NCBI RefSeq assembly: GCF_004564075.1
Contig: NZ_CP038256.1
Coordinates: 2,418,001-2,482,000, forward strand
Reading direction: 5' to 3'
Length of the DNA stretch: 64,000 bases
From: Microbacterium sediminis
GTDB lineage: Bacteria; Actinomycetota; Actinomycetes; Actinomycetales; Microbacteriaceae
The notes below the pieces were generated by a model. It did not search any database, was not told the origin of the DNA, and saw only the letters and a program-made list of their open reading frames with translations. The position numbers were made by a program, and so were the translations under genes. This document shows, one piece after another, positions 1-12,218 of this stretch. Each line of letters begins with the position of its first letter. Position 1 is the stretch's first letter.

Positions 1-332
1 CATGAGCCCGCCGTGCCAGCTACCGCGGCCGCCGCAACCACCACCAGGATCGACCCGATGGCGACGTAGCCCGTTGCACGGTTGAATCCTCCGTCGGCGA
101 GAAGCGCATCGCGCGTTACCATCATGGGCAACCCGAGAGCGAGCGCTACTGACGCAAGCTGGTACACGCTGATCGAAACGGCCACCCCGCCGTACTCGTG
201 GGCACCAAGTACTCGCGTGACGAGCGGCGTCACGAGCAACAGGATCAGAATCGGTGCCACCGTGGCGACTGTGTATAGAGCACCATGGCCCAGCAAGCCT
301 CGACCGAGTCGAGACTTTAAGGGGTTCGTCAC
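1..332 (-). CDS. Polysaccharide flippase-like membrane protein, N-terminal part
   Basis: Reading the minus strand from a GTG at 332 gives an open frame that leaves the window at position 1. It starts MTNPLKSRLGRGLLGHGALY and continues with a hydrophobic helix (TVATVAPILILLLVTPLVTR), then the motif RVLGAHEYGGVAV and a second hydrophobic stretch. This opening, with two helices separated by R-x-L-G-x-x-x-Y-G, is typical of the Wzx/MurJ-like polysaccharide exporter superfamily (MATE fold), which moves lipid-linked sugar units across the membrane. It diverges from the acyltransferase gene at 398 with 65 bp between them, and a dTDP-rhamnose operon lies beyond, which fits a cell-surface glycan locus. 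Only about 110 codons are visible and the ribosome-binding site is weak, so the exact start and family are not certain. Confidence 0.7.
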   Translation of the reverse strand, partial: MTNPLKSRLGRGLLGHGALYTVATVAPILILLLVTPLVTRVLGAHEYGGVAVSISVYQLASVALALGLPMMVTRDALLADGGFNRATGYVAIGSILVVVAAAAVAGTAGS

Positions 333-397
333 CTTACGAGCGTACAAGGGGTCGCTTCACTTCGCCGCCGATGCCGACCGTCGGCTAGTGTGACGCA

Positions 398-1450
398 GTG
401 CGCGATGCGGCTCCTCACCTTCTCTACCTCGACCTGGTCCGCGCATTGGCGGCGCAGGCAGTGGTGCTCGGTCACGCTGCAGTTCTCGCATTTCCCGAGC
501 TAATCGGCGCCGAAAAATTCCACATTCAGTCATACGCCGTCGTGATCTTCCTTGCGCTGTCTGGTTTCTTGATCGCTCGCTCGGTCCGCTCACGCATTGC
601 CCGCGGGACGTTCGCACTCTCAGGCTATGTTTACGATCGGGCAGCTCGAATATTTGTTCCGCTGCTTCCACTCATCCCCTGCATCGTCATCATCGATCAC
701 ATCGTCCTAGGCTCTCCTCCGACGAGCAGATTCGTCACGGACATGGATGACGGACCACTCGCGATCGTCTCTAATGCGTTGATGCTCCAGGACAACTGGC
801 TGATCCAGGTGACGGATCGATTGTTCGACGCCGACCTTTCTCGTCGAGCCCTCGGGAGCGCGGCCCCCTGGTGGACAGTGGCGATCGAATGGTGGATCTA
901 CATTGCCTTCGGGTGCATCGCTGCACTCATGATCCGTCGGACGCAGCGCATCGCGGCGGCCTCCATCTTCGGCGGCTTCGCCCTTGTGAGTGTGTTGGGG
1001 ACGAGCCTCGGAGGCAACATGCTCATCGTCGCCTGGGTGATCGGCGCTGCCCTCGCCTGGTGGTCGCCCGACTTCTCTGCTTCGACGTGGCGCTGGATCG
1101 CAGGCGCGTCGATCCTGCTTGTGGTCGCCTACCTGCTCGTTCTCCCGGACGGCACCTACACCCTCCCCGTGGTCGCGCTCACGGCAGTCGCCGTGGTCGC
1201 ATCGTTCCGTTCATCGTCGTGGCAGATTCTCCAGCGCATCGCAGGCCCGATTCGATGGCTTGCCGACTATTCGTACTCGCTCTATCTCATTCACTTCTCG
1301 GTGCTCGTCTGGGTGGTGAGCGCTTCACCCGGCACCCCGGGTTGGGCGCACGTGGCGATTGGCGTGGTCGCATCGAACGTTGTCGCCATCGGCTGCTGGC
1401 TGGCATTCGAACGTCATCACAAGGCCATTCGCGCTAAGTTTCCTCGCTGA
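398..1450 (+). CDS. Acyltransferase 3 family membrane protein (OafA-like)
   Basis: A 350-residue integral membrane protein starting at GTG 398. The N-terminus has the family signature: R15 and H26 in [17 protein letters not shown], followed by [11 protein letters not shown]. About ten hydrophobic segments follow, with [10 protein letters not shown] near residue 290, again typical. Acyltransferase-3 proteins O-acetylate or otherwise acylate surface polysaccharides, macrolides or peptidoglycan; R15 and H26 are the residues usually implicated in catalysis. Its place between a flippase and the rhamnose genes suggests it decorates an exported glycan, but the acceptor cannot be read from sequence. 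The gene is visibly poorer in G+C than the rml genes that follow (for example the stretch 480-720), as is common for variable surface-glycan genes and compatible with acquisition by transfer. Confidence 0.85.
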   Translation: MRDAAPHLLYLDLVRALAAQAVVLGHAAVLAFPELIGAEKFHIQSYAVVIFLALSGFLIARSVRSRIARGTFALSGYVYDRAARIFVPLLPLIPCIVIIDHIVLGSPPTSRFVTDMDDGPLAIVSNALMLQDNWLIQVTDRLFDADLSRRALGSAAPWWTVAIEWWIYIAFGCIAALMIRRTQRIAAASIFGGFALVSVLGTSLGGNMLIVAWVIGAALAWWSPDFSASTWRWIAGASILLVVAYLLVLPDGTYTLPVVALTAVAVVASFRSSSWQILQRIAGPIRWLADYSYSLYLIHFSVLVWVVSASPGTPGWAHVAIGVVASNVVAIGCWLAFERHHKAIRAKFPR

Positions 1451-1544
1451 CTTATCTCCTCCCCCAGGTAGCAATTACGGGGCCCGGCAGAGCACCCCGT
1501 TACTACCCGTGGAGCCGCGAATCCCGCGTGGAAGAATCGGCCGC

Positions 1545-4812
<3,268 letters not shown>

Positions 4813-4827
4813 GAGCTGGAAACGACG

Positions 4828-4860
4828 AAGGGCGCCCTCCAACGCGGAGGGCGCCCTTTC
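4828..4860 (+). terminator. Intrinsic terminator after the rml operon
   Basis: A perfect 13 bp inverted repeat (AAGGGCGCCCTCC and its complement) around a five-base AACGC loop starts 15 bases after the rmlCD stop and ends in a short T run. It should end rml transcription. Because it is symmetrical it may also stop read-through from tuf on the other strand. Confidence 0.8.
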
Positions 4861-4886
4861 GCGTGTCCACGGTGCCCGCAAACGCG

Positions 4887-4920
4887 AAGCGGGGCCGCAC
4901 CCGAAGGTGCGACCCCGCTT
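4887..4920 (-). terminator. Intrinsic terminator of the str operon, after tuf
   Basis: On the minus strand, 17 bases beyond the tuf stop, a 15 bp stem with one mismatch (AAGCGGGGTCGCACC) closes on a TTCG tetraloop. Its distal arm ends CGCTT, with a further TTT a few bases on. UUCG-capped GC-rich stems are very stable and typical of terminators in this group. Confidence 0.8.
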
Positions 4921-4936
4921 GCGGTGTAAGCAGTAC

Positions 4937-6130
4937 TTACTTGATGATCTTCGTCACCGTGCCGGCGCCGACGGTGCGGCCACCCTCACGGATCGCGAAG
5001 CCGAGGCCCTCCTCCATGGCGATCGGCTGGATCAGCTCGACCGTCATGTCGGTGGTGTCACCCGGCATGACCATCTCGGTGCCCTCGGGCAGCGTGATGA
5101 CGCCCGTGACGTCCGTGGTGCGGAAGTAGAACTGCGGGCGGTAGTTCGTGTAGAAGGGGTTGTGACGGCCACCCTCGTCCTTCGAGAGGATGTACGCGGT
5201 GCCCTCGAAGTTGGTGTGCGGCGTCACCGAACCCGGCTTCACGACGACCTGGCCGCGCTCCACGTCCTCGCGCTTGAGGCCACGGAGGAGCAGACCACAG
5301 TTCTCGCCGGCCCAGGCCTCGTCGAGCTGCTTGTGGAACATCTCGATACCCGTGACCGTGGTCTTCTGCGTCGGGCGGATGCCGACGATCTCGACCTCGG
5401 AGTTGATGGCGAGGGTGCCACGCTCGGCGCGACCCGTGACGACGGTGCCACGACCGGTGATCGTGAAGACGTCCTCGATCGGCATGAGGAAGGGCTTGTC
5501 GCGGTCACGCACCGGGTCCGGCACCGACTCGTCGACGGCGTCCATGAGGTCGAGGACCGACTGGACCCACTTCTCGTCGCCCTCGAGAGCCTTCAGGCCC
5601 GAGACGCGGACGACCGGAGCGTCGTCGCCGGGGAAGCCCTGCGACGAGAGCAGCTCGCGAACCTCGAGCTCGACGAGCTCCAGGATCTCCTCGTCGTCGA
5701 CCATGTCCGACTTGTTCAGCGCGACGAGCAGGTAGGGAACGCCGACCTGCTTGGCGAGCAGAACGTGCTCACGGGTCTGAGCCATCGGGCCGTCGGTGGC
5801 GGCCACGACCAGGATCGCGCCGTCCATCTGGGCGGCACCCGTGATCATGTTCTTGATGTAGTCAGCGTGGCCCGGGGCGTCCACGTGAGCGTAGTGACGC
5901 TTCGGGGTCTCGTACTCGACGTGCGAGATGTTGATCGTGATACCGCGCTGACGCTCCTCGGGGGCCGAGTCGATCGAGCTGAAGTCGCGGACGACGTTGA
6001 CATCCGACGGGTACTTGTCCGCGAGCACCTTCGAGATCGCGGCGGTGAGCGTCGTCTTGCCGTGGTCGACGTGACCGATCGTTCCGATGTTCACGTGCGG
6101 CTTGGTCCGCTCGAACTTGGCCTTAGCCAC
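4937..6130 (-). CDS. tuf: Elongation factor Tu
   Basis: 397 residues from GTG 6130, preceded by AGGAGG with five bases of spacing. EF-Tu carries aminoacyl-tRNA to the ribosomal A site and hydrolyses GTP on codon recognition. The G1 loop GHVDHGKT (residues 19-26), the G3 motif DAPGHADY, the G4 motif NKSD and the two C-terminal beta-barrel domains are intact, and the length is normal. It is the last gene of rpsL-rpsG-fusA-tuf; the 164 bp gap to fusA holds a hairpin and may carry an extra promoter, as is often the case for tuf. A strong terminator follows. Confidence 0.98.
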   Translation of the reverse strand: MAKAKFERTKPHVNIGTIGHVDHGKTTLTAAISKVLADKYPSDVNVVRDFSSIDSAPEERQRGITINISHVEYETPKRHYAHVDAPGHADYIKNMITGAAQMDGAILVVAATDGPMAQTREHVLLAKQVGVPYLLVALNKSDMVDDEEILELVELEVRELLSSQGFPGDDAPVVRVSGLKALEGDEKWVQSVLDLMDAVDESVPDPVRDRDKPFLMPIEDVFTITGRGTVVTGRAERGTLAINSEVEIVGIRPTQKTTVTGIEMFHKQLDEAWAGENCGLLLRGLKREDVERGQVVVKPGSVTPHTNFEGTAYILSKDEGGRHNPFYTNYRPQFYFRTTDVTGVITLPEGTEMVMPGDTTDMTVELIQPIAMEEGLGFAIREGGRTVGAGTVTKIIK

Positions 6131-6243
6131 TGGGTCCTCCTCAGGACTTATTCGTTGTCACAGCGCCGGGCACCGGTTTGCGACCGGCCTGCAACGGGGA
6201 TGGTTCTCAGTGTAATAGAGAGTTCTGTATGAAGTTTTGGGGT

Positions 6244-6273
6244 GGCCGGGCCGCTGCAGTCAGCGACCCGGCC
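6244..6273 (-). other. Hairpin in the fusA-tuf gap
   Basis: A 13 bp inverted repeat with one G-T wobble (arms 6244-6256 and 6261-6273) lies 21 bases beyond the fusA stop. No T run follows it on the minus strand, so it is not a classical terminator. It may be a partial attenuator or an mRNA processing or stability site that sets tuf output apart from fusA. The rest of the 6131-6294 gap is relatively AT-rich around 6205-6240 and could hold a tuf promoter, but I could not settle on one. Confidence 0.5.
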
Positions 6274-6294
6274 AAGCCATTCAGGCCAGGGTGA

Positions 6295-8409
6295 TTACTC
6301 GCCCTTGCCCTTCTGGATGATCTCGTCGGCAACCGCCTTGGGAACCTCGGCGTAGCTGTCGAACTCCATCGAGTACACGGCGCGGCCCGAGGTCTTCGAG
6401 CGCAGGTCGCCGATGTAGCCGAACATGCTCGAGAGCGGGACGAGGGCCTTGACGACCTTCACGCCCTGAGCGTCCTCCATCGACTGCACCTGACCGCGAC
6501 GCGAGTTCAGGTCGCCGATGACATCGCCCATGTACTCCTCGGGAGTACGGACCTCGACGGCCATGAGCGGCTCGAGGAGGACGGGGTTCGCCTTGCGGAC
6601 GGCCTCCTTGAAGCCCATCGAACCGGCGATCTTGAACGCCATCTCCGACGAGTCGACGTCGTGCGAGGCACCGTCCATGAGGGTCGCCTTCACGCCCACC
6701 ATGGGGTAGCCGGCGAGCACGCCGACGTTCATGGCGTCCTGGAAGCCCTGGTTGGTCGGCTCGATGTACTCGCGCGGGATGCGGCCACCGGTGACCTCGT
6801 TGACGAACTCGTAGGTCTTGTCGGCGGTCACCTCGAGCGGCTCCAGCTTGAACTGGATCTTCGCGAACTGACCCGAACCACCGGTCTGCTTCTTGTGGGT
6901 GTAGTCGTGACGCTCGACGGTCTTGCGGATCGTCTCGCGGTACGCGACCTGGGGCTTGCCCACGTTGGCCTCGACCTTGAACTCGCGGCGCATGCGGTCC
7001 ACGAGGATGTCGAGGTGCAGCTCGCCCATGCCCTTGACGGTGGTCTGACCGGTCTCGGCGTTGTTCTCGACGCGGAACGTCGGGTCCTCTTCCGCGAGCT
7101 TCTGGATCGCGAGACCCAGCTTCTCCTGGTCGGCCTTGGTCTTGGGCTCGATGGCGACCTCGATCACCGGCTCCGGGAACGTCATCGACTCGAGGACGAC
7201 CTGGTTGTCGGAATCGCAGAGGGTGTCACCCGTGGTGGTGTCCTTGAGGCCGATCACCGCGTAGATGTGGCCGGCGGTGACGCCCTCGACCGGGTTCTCC
7301 TTGTTGGCGTGCATCTGGAAGATCTTCCCGATGCGCTCCTTCTTGCCCTTGGTCGAGTTGACGACCTGCGCGCCCGACTCGAGGTGACCCGAGTACACGC
7401 GGATGTAGGTCAGACGACCGAAGAACGGGTGCGAGACGACCTTGAACGCGAGGGCCGCGAAGGGCTCGTTCGCGTCGGCGTGACGCTCGATGACCTTCTC
7501 CTCGTCCTTCGGGTCGTGCGCCTCGATGGCGGGCACGTCGAGGGGCGACGGGAGGTAGTCGACGACCGCGTCGAGCATGGGCTGCACGCCGCGGTTCTTG
7601 AAGGCCGAGCCACAGAGGACCGGGTAGGCCTCGCCGGCGATCGTGAGCTTGCGGATGGCGCCCTTGATCTCGGCGATCGTGAGCTCCTCACCGCCGAAGT
7701 ACTTCTCGAGCAGCTCGTCGTCGGTCTCGGCGACGGCCTCGAGCAGCTTCGCGCGGTACTCGGCGGCCTTGTCGGCGAGCTCGGCGGGGATCTCGGTGAC
7801 GTCGTACTTGGCGCCCATGGTCACGTCGCCCTTGGCGTCGCCGGGCCACACCTTGGCGTTCATCTCGACCAGGTCGATCACGCCGACGAAGTCGTTCTCC
7901 GAGCCGATCGGCAGCTGGATGACCAGCGGGGTCGCCTTCAGGCGGTTGATGATCGTGTCGACCGTGAAGTAGAAGTCGGCGCCCAGCTTGTCCATCTTGT
8001 TGACGAAGCAGATGCGGGGCACGTTGTACTTGTCGGCCTGGCGCCACACCGTCTCGGACTGCGGCTCCACACCCTCCTTGCCGTCGAAGACGGCGACGGC
8101 GCCGTCGAGCACGCGAAGCGAGCGCTCGACCTCGACCGTGAAGTCCACGTGGCCGGGGGTGTCGATGATGTTGATCTGGTTCTTGTCCCAGAAGCACGTC
8201 ACAGCAGCGGACGTGATCGTGATGCCACGCTCCTGCTCCTGCTCCATCCAGTCGGTCGTCGCGCCACCGTCGTGGGTCTCGCCGATCTTGTGGTTGACGC
8301 CCGTGTAGAACAGGATGCGCTCGGTCGTCGTCGTCTTGCCGGCATCGATGTGCGCCATGATGCCGATGTTGCGGACCTTCTTGAGGTCGGTGAGCACTTC
8401 CTGTGCCAC
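6295..8409 (-). CDS. fusA: Elongation factor G
   Basis: 704 residues from GTG 8409, preceded by AAGGAAA. EF-G drives translocation of tRNA and mRNA and, with RRF, ribosome recycling. Visible motifs are the P-loop [11 protein letters not shown] (about residues 19-29), the switch-[10 protein letters not shown], and NKMDKLGAD. The length matches full five-domain EF-G, and domain IV runs normally to the C-terminus. It lies between rpsG (90 bp upstream, with a strong hairpin in the gap) and tuf, the standard str-operon order. Confidence 0.98.
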   Translation of the reverse strand: MAQEVLTDLKKVRNIGIMAHIDAGKTTTTERILFYTGVNHKIGETHDGGATTDWMEQEQERGITITSAAVTCFWDKNQINIIDTPGHVDFTVEVERSLRVLDGAVAVFDGKEGVEPQSETVWRQADKYNVPRICFVNKMDKLGADFYFTVDTIINRLKATPLVIQLPIGSENDFVGVIDLVEMNAKVWPGDAKGDVTMGAKYDVTEIPAELADKAAEYRAKLLEAVAETDDELLEKYFGGEELTIAEIKGAIRKLTIAGEAYPVLCGSAFKNRGVQPMLDAVVDYLPSPLDVPAIEAHDPKDEEKVIERHADANEPFAALAFKVVSHPFFGRLTYIRVYSGHLESGAQVVNSTKGKKERIGKIFQMHANKENPVEGVTAGHIYAVIGLKDTTTGDTLCDSDNQVVLESMTFPEPVIEVAIEPKTKADQEKLGLAIQKLAEEDPTFRVENNAETGQTTVKGMGELHLDILVDRMRREFKVEANVGKPQVAYRETIRKTVERHDYTHKKQTGGSGQFAKIQFKLEPLEVTADKTYEFVNEVTGGRIPREYIEPTNQGFQDAMNVGVLAGYPMVGVKATLMDGASHDVDSSEMAFKIAGSMGFKEAVRKANPVLLEPLMAVEVRTPEEYMGDVIGDLNSRRGQVQSMEDAQGVKVVKALVPLSSMFGYIGDLRSKTSGRAVYSMEFDSYAEVPKAVADEIIQKGKGE

Positions 8410-8446
8410 GGGCGTTTCCTTACGTTGTCGCAGGTGAATCTGAGAG

Positions 8447-8486
8447 CCGGTCCCGGATGACCGTGGTTCCGATCATCCGGAACCGG
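8447..8486 (-). other. Intra-operon hairpin between rpsG and fusA
   Basis: Arms 8447-8460 and 8473-8486 pair over 14 bp with a single G-U wobble around a 12-base loop. It lies within the str operon, 13 bases after the rpsG stop and 37 bases before the fusA start. There is no T run. It could be an RNase site, an attenuator, or a binding site for autoregulatory S7; in E. coli S7 represses through the rpsL-rpsG spacer, so that last idea is only inference. Confidence 0.5.
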
Positions 8487-8499
8487 CATGAATGGCTGG

Positions 8500-8970
8500 T
8501 TACCAGCGGTAGTGCGCGAAGGCCTTGTTCGACTCGGCCATCTTGTGCGTGTCCTCACGACGCTTCACAGCGGCGCCGAGGCCGTTCGAGGCGTCGAGGA
8601 TCTCGTTCATGAGGCGCTCGGTCATCGTCTTCTCACGACGGCCCTTCGCGTAGCTCACGAGCCAGCGCAGCGCGAGGGTGTTCGCGCGGTGCGGCTTGAC
8701 CTCGACCGGCACCTGGTAGGTCGAGCCACCGACGCGGCGGCTGCGGACCTCGAGGGTCGGGCGGACGTTGTCGAGCGCCTTCTTCAGCGTGGCGACGGCG
8801 TCCTGGCCGTTCTTCGCCTCGACGCCGCGGAGGGCGTTGTAGACGATGGCCTCGGCGATCGACTTCTTGCCGTCGACGAGGATCTTGTTCACCAGCTGGG
8901 TGACGATCGGAGCGCCGTAAACCGGGTCGTTGACGACGGGGCGCTTCGGAGCGGGTCCCTTACGAGGCAT
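8500..8970 (-). CDS. rpsG: 30S ribosomal protein S7
   Basis: 156 residues from ATG 8970, the normal length. S7 nucleates assembly of the 30S head by binding the 3' major domain of 16S rRNA and contacts the E-site tRNA. The sequence [11 protein letters not shown], then [15 protein letters not shown] and the C-terminal [21 protein letters not shown] are family hallmarks. The gap to rpsL is only five bases and the ribosome-binding site (AAGAAGG) lies inside the end of rpsL, so the two are coupled. Confidence 0.98.
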   Translation of the reverse strand: MPRKGPAPKRPVVNDPVYGAPIVTQLVNKILVDGKKSIAEAIVYNALRGVEAKNGQDAVATLKKALDNVRPTLEVRSRRVGGSTYQVPVEVKPHRANTLALRWLVSYAKGRREKTMTERLMNEILDASNGLGAAVKRREDTHKMAESNKAFAHYRW

Positions 8971-8975
8971 TGGTC

Positions 8976-9344
8976 TCAGCCCTTCTTCGCGCCGTAGCGG
9001 CTGCGCGCCTGCTGACGGTTCTTGACGGCCTGGGTGTCCAGGGCACCGCGGACGATCTTGTAGCGGACACCGGGGAGGTCCTTCACACGACCACCGCGGA
9101 CCAGCACGAGCGAGTGCTCCTGCAGGTTGTGGCCCTCGCCCGGGATGTAGGCGGTGACCTCGGTGCCGTTGCGGAGCTTCACACGGGCGACCTTGCGCAT
9201 GGCCGAGTTCGGCTTCTTGGGCGTGGTCGTGTAGACGCGGGTGCAGACACCCGCCTGCTGCGGGTTCGCCTTGAGCGCGGGAGCCTTGGTCTTGGTGACC
9301 TTCGGCTTGCGGCCCTTGCGAACCAACTGCTGAATGGTTGGCAC
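8976..9344 (-). CDS. rpsL: 30S ribosomal protein S12
   Basis: 122 residues from GTG 9344. The frame runs 16 codons further up, but S12 always begins at [11 protein letters not shown] and AGGAGA sits six bases before this GTG. S12 monitors codon-anticodon pairing in the decoding centre. The streptomycin-relevant lysines are both wild type (TPKKPNSA, equivalent to K43, and [12 protein letters not shown], equivalent to K88), so no S12-based streptomycin resistance is predicted. First gene of the str operon, about 190 nt downstream of the likely transcription start. Confidence 0.98.
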   Translation of the reverse strand: MPTIQQLVRKGRKPKVTKTKAPALKANPQQAGVCTRVYTTTPKKPNSAMRKVARVKLRNGTEVTAYIPGEGHNLQEHSLVLVRGGRVKDLPGVRYKIVRGALDTQAVKNRQQARSRYGAKKG

Positions 9345-9542
9345 GTTCTCTCCTGTTTCAGTGCTGCACGGTGACAGCGCGTGAGGTTTCACGCAGACCC
9401 ACCTCCGGTCGCCCGGATGATGTGGTGGTGGGTATGCCGTGGGGGTGGACTGTTCGCAGCCCGGGTCCCTAGAGTGCTGACTCCGCCCGTCTCGCCGTTA
9501 CCGAGGCACGACACGAGGGCGTGCAGAAACACGCACGAGACC

Positions 9543-9572
9543 ATGTTACGCGGGATGACGTGGTAAGGGCAA
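9543..9572 (-). promoter_or_regulatory. Putative promoter of the str operon
   Basis: On the minus strand a TTGCCC -35 box (9567-9572) and a TAACAT -10 box (9543-9548) are separated by 18 bp. Transcription would begin near 9536 and give a leader of about 190 nt before rpsL. It is the best sigma-70-type match in the gap and points the right way. This is inferred from sequence only. Confidence 0.6.
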
Positions 9573-9579
9573 ACGGGGG

Positions 9580-9772
9580 TGTTTGGGGTGGGGGCTCGGG
9601 CGGGGTGGTGGTCCGGGGCGCGCTTCATGCGGGGTGGTGCTTCGTGCCGGGTGATGCTTCGTGCCGGGTGCCGGTCTGGGGGCGCGTTGTGCGGATCGCC
9701 GGCCCAGGTGGCGCTTCGAGCGGATGCCGGCCCGGGGGCGCGGTGTGCGGATCGCGATGGGACGATGGACAC
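9580..9772. repeat. GC-rich gap with short imperfect direct repeats
   Basis: The gap 9345-9772 has no convincing gene. The part nearest rpsL is the str leader and promoter. The remainder is G-rich and holds degenerate direct repeats: GCTTCGTGCCGGGTG occurs twice near 9650-9670, and GGGGGCGCG followed by TGTGCGGATCGC recurs near 9679 and 9734. The style resembles the larger array at 11691-12200. Confidence 0.5.
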
Positions 9773-10144
9773 ATGCGGAAGATCCTCGCCGGTGCGCTCA
9801 CGATCCTCGGTCTCGCGACCCTCGCCGGGTGCGCGACCGCGCCGACGGCCCCGGTCGAGCTCCCCGACGACGCCTACGGCACGTGGCAGAGCCCCGTGGA
9901 AGGCGCCTATCTCGAGATCCGCGACGACGGCACGTTCGGCGGCAACGACGGCTGCAACGGCTTCGGCGGCGAGTACACCGTCGGCGACGCAGCGCTGGAG
10001 CTGGAGCCCGGCTTCACCACGCAGATGTTCTGCGAGGGCGTGGACGACTGGCTCAAGAAGACCGCGACGATCGAGGTGGCCGGCGACACGTTGATCGCCT
10101 ACGACGACGCCGGGACGGAGCTGGGGCAGCTGACGCGGGAGTGA
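9773..10144 (+). CDS. META/HslJ-like lipoprotein
   Basis: 123 residues from ATG 9773. The longer upstream frame has no coding character, while this ATG starts a classical lipoprotein signal: MRKILAGALTILGLATLAGC with lipobox L-A-G-C, so Cys20 should be lipidated and the protein tethered outside the membrane. The mature part has the META-domain pattern seen in HslJ: G-T-W near the start, then LEIRDDGTFGGNDGCNGFGG and Y-T-V. HslJ-type proteins are linked to heat shock and novobiocin resistance in E. coli, but the molecular function is not settled. It is a single-gene unit diverging from the str operon. Confidence 0.8.
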   Translation: MRKILAGALTILGLATLAGCATAPTAPVELPDDAYGTWQSPVEGAYLEIRDDGTFGGNDGCNGFGGEYTVGDAALELEPGFTTQMFCEGVDDWLKKTATIEVAGDTLIAYDDAGTELGQLTRE

Positions 10145-10226
10145 CCGCGGTTTTCGGGTGTCCGAGGGTCCGTTGTTCGGCGGGTTCGGCGGGTTCGCCG
10201 GTTCGGTGCTTGCCAGGCCCGGCGGG

Positions 10227-10235
10227 TTATCCACA
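10227..10235 (+). promoter_or_regulatory. DnaA-box-like 9-mer TTATCCACA
   Basis: An exact match to the canonical DnaA box lies two bases before the LexA site and about 50 bp before the HNH gene. DnaA can act as a transcription factor at such sites. A single 9-mer can arise by chance, so the meaning rests on its position next to the SOS box. Confidence 0.5.
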
Positions 10236-10237
10236 GG

Positions 10238-10253
10238 TCGAACAAATGTTCGA
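10238..10253. promoter_or_regulatory. LexA (SOS) box
   Basis: TCGAACAAATGTTCGA is a perfect palindromic match to the Gram-positive/actinobacterial LexA consensus TCGAAC-N4-GTTCGA. It ends 32 bp before the ATG of the DUF222/HNH gene, where a bound repressor would block transcription. It predicts that this gene is induced by DNA damage. LexA sites were also mapped at 13E12-family genes in Mycobacterium tuberculosis. Confidence 0.85.
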
Positions 10254-10285
10254 AGAATGTCGGTGGTCCGCGCCAGAATGGGGGC

Positions 10286-11653
10286 ATGACCACCACCGCG
10301 CAGCTCCTCGATCAGGCCGAGCGCCTGGTCCGCGACGCGCGCGCCTCGCTCGATGCCCCGGGCCTGGCGCCCGCGGAGCTCACGGGGCTGCTGCAGGTGC
10401 TCGGTCGCGTTCGGCGCGAGGTCGATGCCGCCACGGCGGTGGTGGCGAGCGAGGTGTCGCGCCAGTCGCGCCGTGAGCTCGGCCGCGACGCGCTCGCTCG
10501 CCGGCAGGGCTTCCGCTCCCCCGTGGCGATGATCGCAACGGTCACCGGGTCGTCGGCCGGCGATGCGGTCCGGCTCGTGCAGGTGGGCGACGCGATCGCC
10601 CCGCGCGCGAGCCTCGCCGGCGAGGCGATGCCGGCCCGCCATCCGCACGTCGCCGAGGCGGTCAGCGCCGGTCGGCTGGGCACCTCGGCCGCGGCGGCGA
10701 TCGTGTCGCTGCTGGATCGCATGACGCCGCGGGCCGGGCAGGAACGGTGCCTGCAGATGGAGCGTGTCCTGGCCGAGCGCCTGTCGGGCGCGACGCCCGA
10801 CGAGGCCCGGCGCCTGCTGATCGAGGCCGAGGCGGCGCTCGATCCGGGCGGCGCGGAGACCCGCCACGACGTCGCCCGGGCGGCCCGGGAGCTGCGCACC
10901 AGCCAGGACGCCGAGGGGATGACCGTGCTCCGCGCGCGGCTCGACGCCGAGACGGCCGCGCCGATTCTCGCCGTCCTCGACGCCGAGGTCACGCGCGTGA
11001 TCCGCTCGAACGAGCGCGAGGAGGACGAGGCGCGGAAGGATCCGCGCACCGTGCCACAGATCCAGGCCGACGCGCTCGCCGCCCTCGCCGCGCACGCGCT
11101 CGGGTGCGATCGGGTGCCGACCGGCGCCACGACGACCGTGGTCGTGCGGATGGATCTGCCCTCGCTGCTGGCCGCCACCGGCCGCGCCGGCGGCGAGGTC
11201 GTCGGGCGCAGCGCCCGCGGCGAGGCGCTGATCCGGATCGACGGGGTCGACCAGCCCGTGCCGGCCTCCGCCATCCGCCGGATGGCCTCCGACGCCGAGG
11301 TGATCCCGATGCTCCTGGCCCGCGACGGGCAGGTGCTCGATCTCGGGCGGCGGGAGCGGCTGTTCACGAAGAGCCAGAAGCTCGCCCTGGCCGAACGCGA
11401 CGGCGGCTGCGCCTTCTGCGGGGCACCGCCGGGGCATACCGTGGTCCACCACATCCGCTGGTGGTCGCGCGGCGGCCCGACCAATCTCGACAACGGGGTG
11501 CTGCTGTGCACCGCCTGCCATCACCGCATCCACGACGACGGGTGGGAGATCGAGGTGCACGGGCAGCACGTCAGGTTCATCCCACCGCCCTGGCTCGATC
11601 CCGCCCGCGTGCCGCGCGCGGCCGCGAGGGAGCGGGTGCGGGTCGCGGCGTAA
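10286..11653 (+). CDS. DUF222 (13E12-type) HNH endonuclease-like protein
   Basis: 455 residues from ATG 10286. Residues 1 to about 330 are the alpha-helical DUF222 region (arginine- and alanine-rich). Residues about 365-425 form an HNH module: C-A-F-C, then VVHHIRWWSRGGPTNLDNG, then LLCTACHHRIHDDGW, giving two Cys pairs that hold zinc and the H-H plus N plus H of the nuclease motif. All key residues are present, so it is probably active, although the substrate of this large actinobacterial family is unknown. A perfect LexA box upstream argues for SOS control. A degenerate repeat array follows directly downstream. Such genes are often multi-copy and linked with mobile DNA in mycobacteria, but I see no transposase here. 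Confidence 0.88.
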   Translation: MTTTAQLLDQAERLVRDARASLDAPGLAPAELTGLLQVLGRVRREVDAATAVVASEVSRQSRRELGRDALARRQGFRSPVAMIATVTGSSAGDAVRLVQVGDAIAPRASLAGEAMPARHPHVAEAVSAGRLGTSAAAAIVSLLDRMTPRAGQERCLQMERVLAERLSGATPDEARRLLIEAEAALDPGGAETRHDVARAARELRTSQDAEGMTVLRARLDAETAAPILAVLDAEVTRVIRSNEREEDEARKDPRTVPQIQADALAALAAHALGCDRVPTGATTTVVVRMDLPSLLAATGRAGGEVVGRSARGEALIRIDGVDQPVPASAIRRMASDAEVIPMLLARDGQVLDLGRRERLFTKSQKLALAERDGGCAFCGAPPGHTVVHHIRWWSRGGPTNLDNGVLLCTACHHRIHDDGWEIEVHGQHVRFIPPPWLDPARVPRAAARERVRVAA

Positions 11654-11690
11654 GCCGGGTTGGGTCGGGCGATGCGGGGGGGGGTGCCAC

Positions 11691-12200
11691 GTGAGCGGGT
11701 TTGGGCGCGCGACCCGCGGTGGGCCGCCGCGTGAGCGGATCTGGGCACGCGACCCAGCCGGTCGGCGCGAGCGGGTTTGTGCTCGCGATGCGCGGCCGGT
11801 CGGCGCGAGCGGGTTTGTGCTCGCGATGCGCGGCCGGTCGGCGCGAGCGGGTTTGGGCGGGCGGCCTCGGCAGGGCGTGCCGTGAGCGGGCACTGGGCGC
11901 GCGCCCCCAGTCGGTCACCACGTGAGCGGATTGGGGCGCGACCCCGGGCGCTCGCCGCGGGCGGGTTGGCGCGATCCGCGGCGGGTCGGCGCGATCGGGT
12001 TGGCGCGGCATGCGCGTTCGCGCTGCGCCGGCCGGGGCAAGCGGTGGCGCGGCGCTCGCCGTCGCGGGGGTCAAGCGGTGGCGGGGCGCGCTTGGCGGCG
12101 GCGGCGCGCGGTCACACGGTCGCGCGGCGCGCGGGGTCGGGCCGCGGTATGGCCGGGTGGCTGCGGCGGGGCCGGGTGGCTGCGGCGGGGCCGGGCTCAG
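11691..12200. repeat. Degenerate ~38 bp tandem repeat array
   Basis: The 565 bp between the HNH gene and the protease has no supportable gene. It is filled by about twelve diverged units of roughly 35-40 bp with the core (G/C)TGAGCGGGTTTGGGCGCGCGA. Two adjacent units (11758-11795 and 11796-11833) are nearly identical with an exact 38 bp period, a third begins at 11834, and the others have drifted. Open frames here on both strands are repetitive and low in complexity. A run of nine Gs sits at 11676-11684. Confidence 0.7.
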
Positions 12201-12218
12201 CGCGCCGCGGCGGCCGGG

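Noticed and set aside
4907..8460. Long plus-strand frames opposite tuf (4907-6232) and fusA (6661-8460)
   Set aside because: Antisense shadows of highly conserved genes; their proteins are repetitive in Leu, Asp, Arg and Val and resemble no family.
11758..11860. CRISPR-like 38 bp direct repeats
   Set aside because: The units are directly adjacent with no unique spacers, most copies are degenerate, and there are no cas genes.
9389..11893. Minus-strand frame of 834 codons over the lipoprotein and HNH genes
   Set aside because: It runs through the tandem repeat array and antisense to two supported genes; the protein is Arg/Pro/Ala low-complexity sequence.
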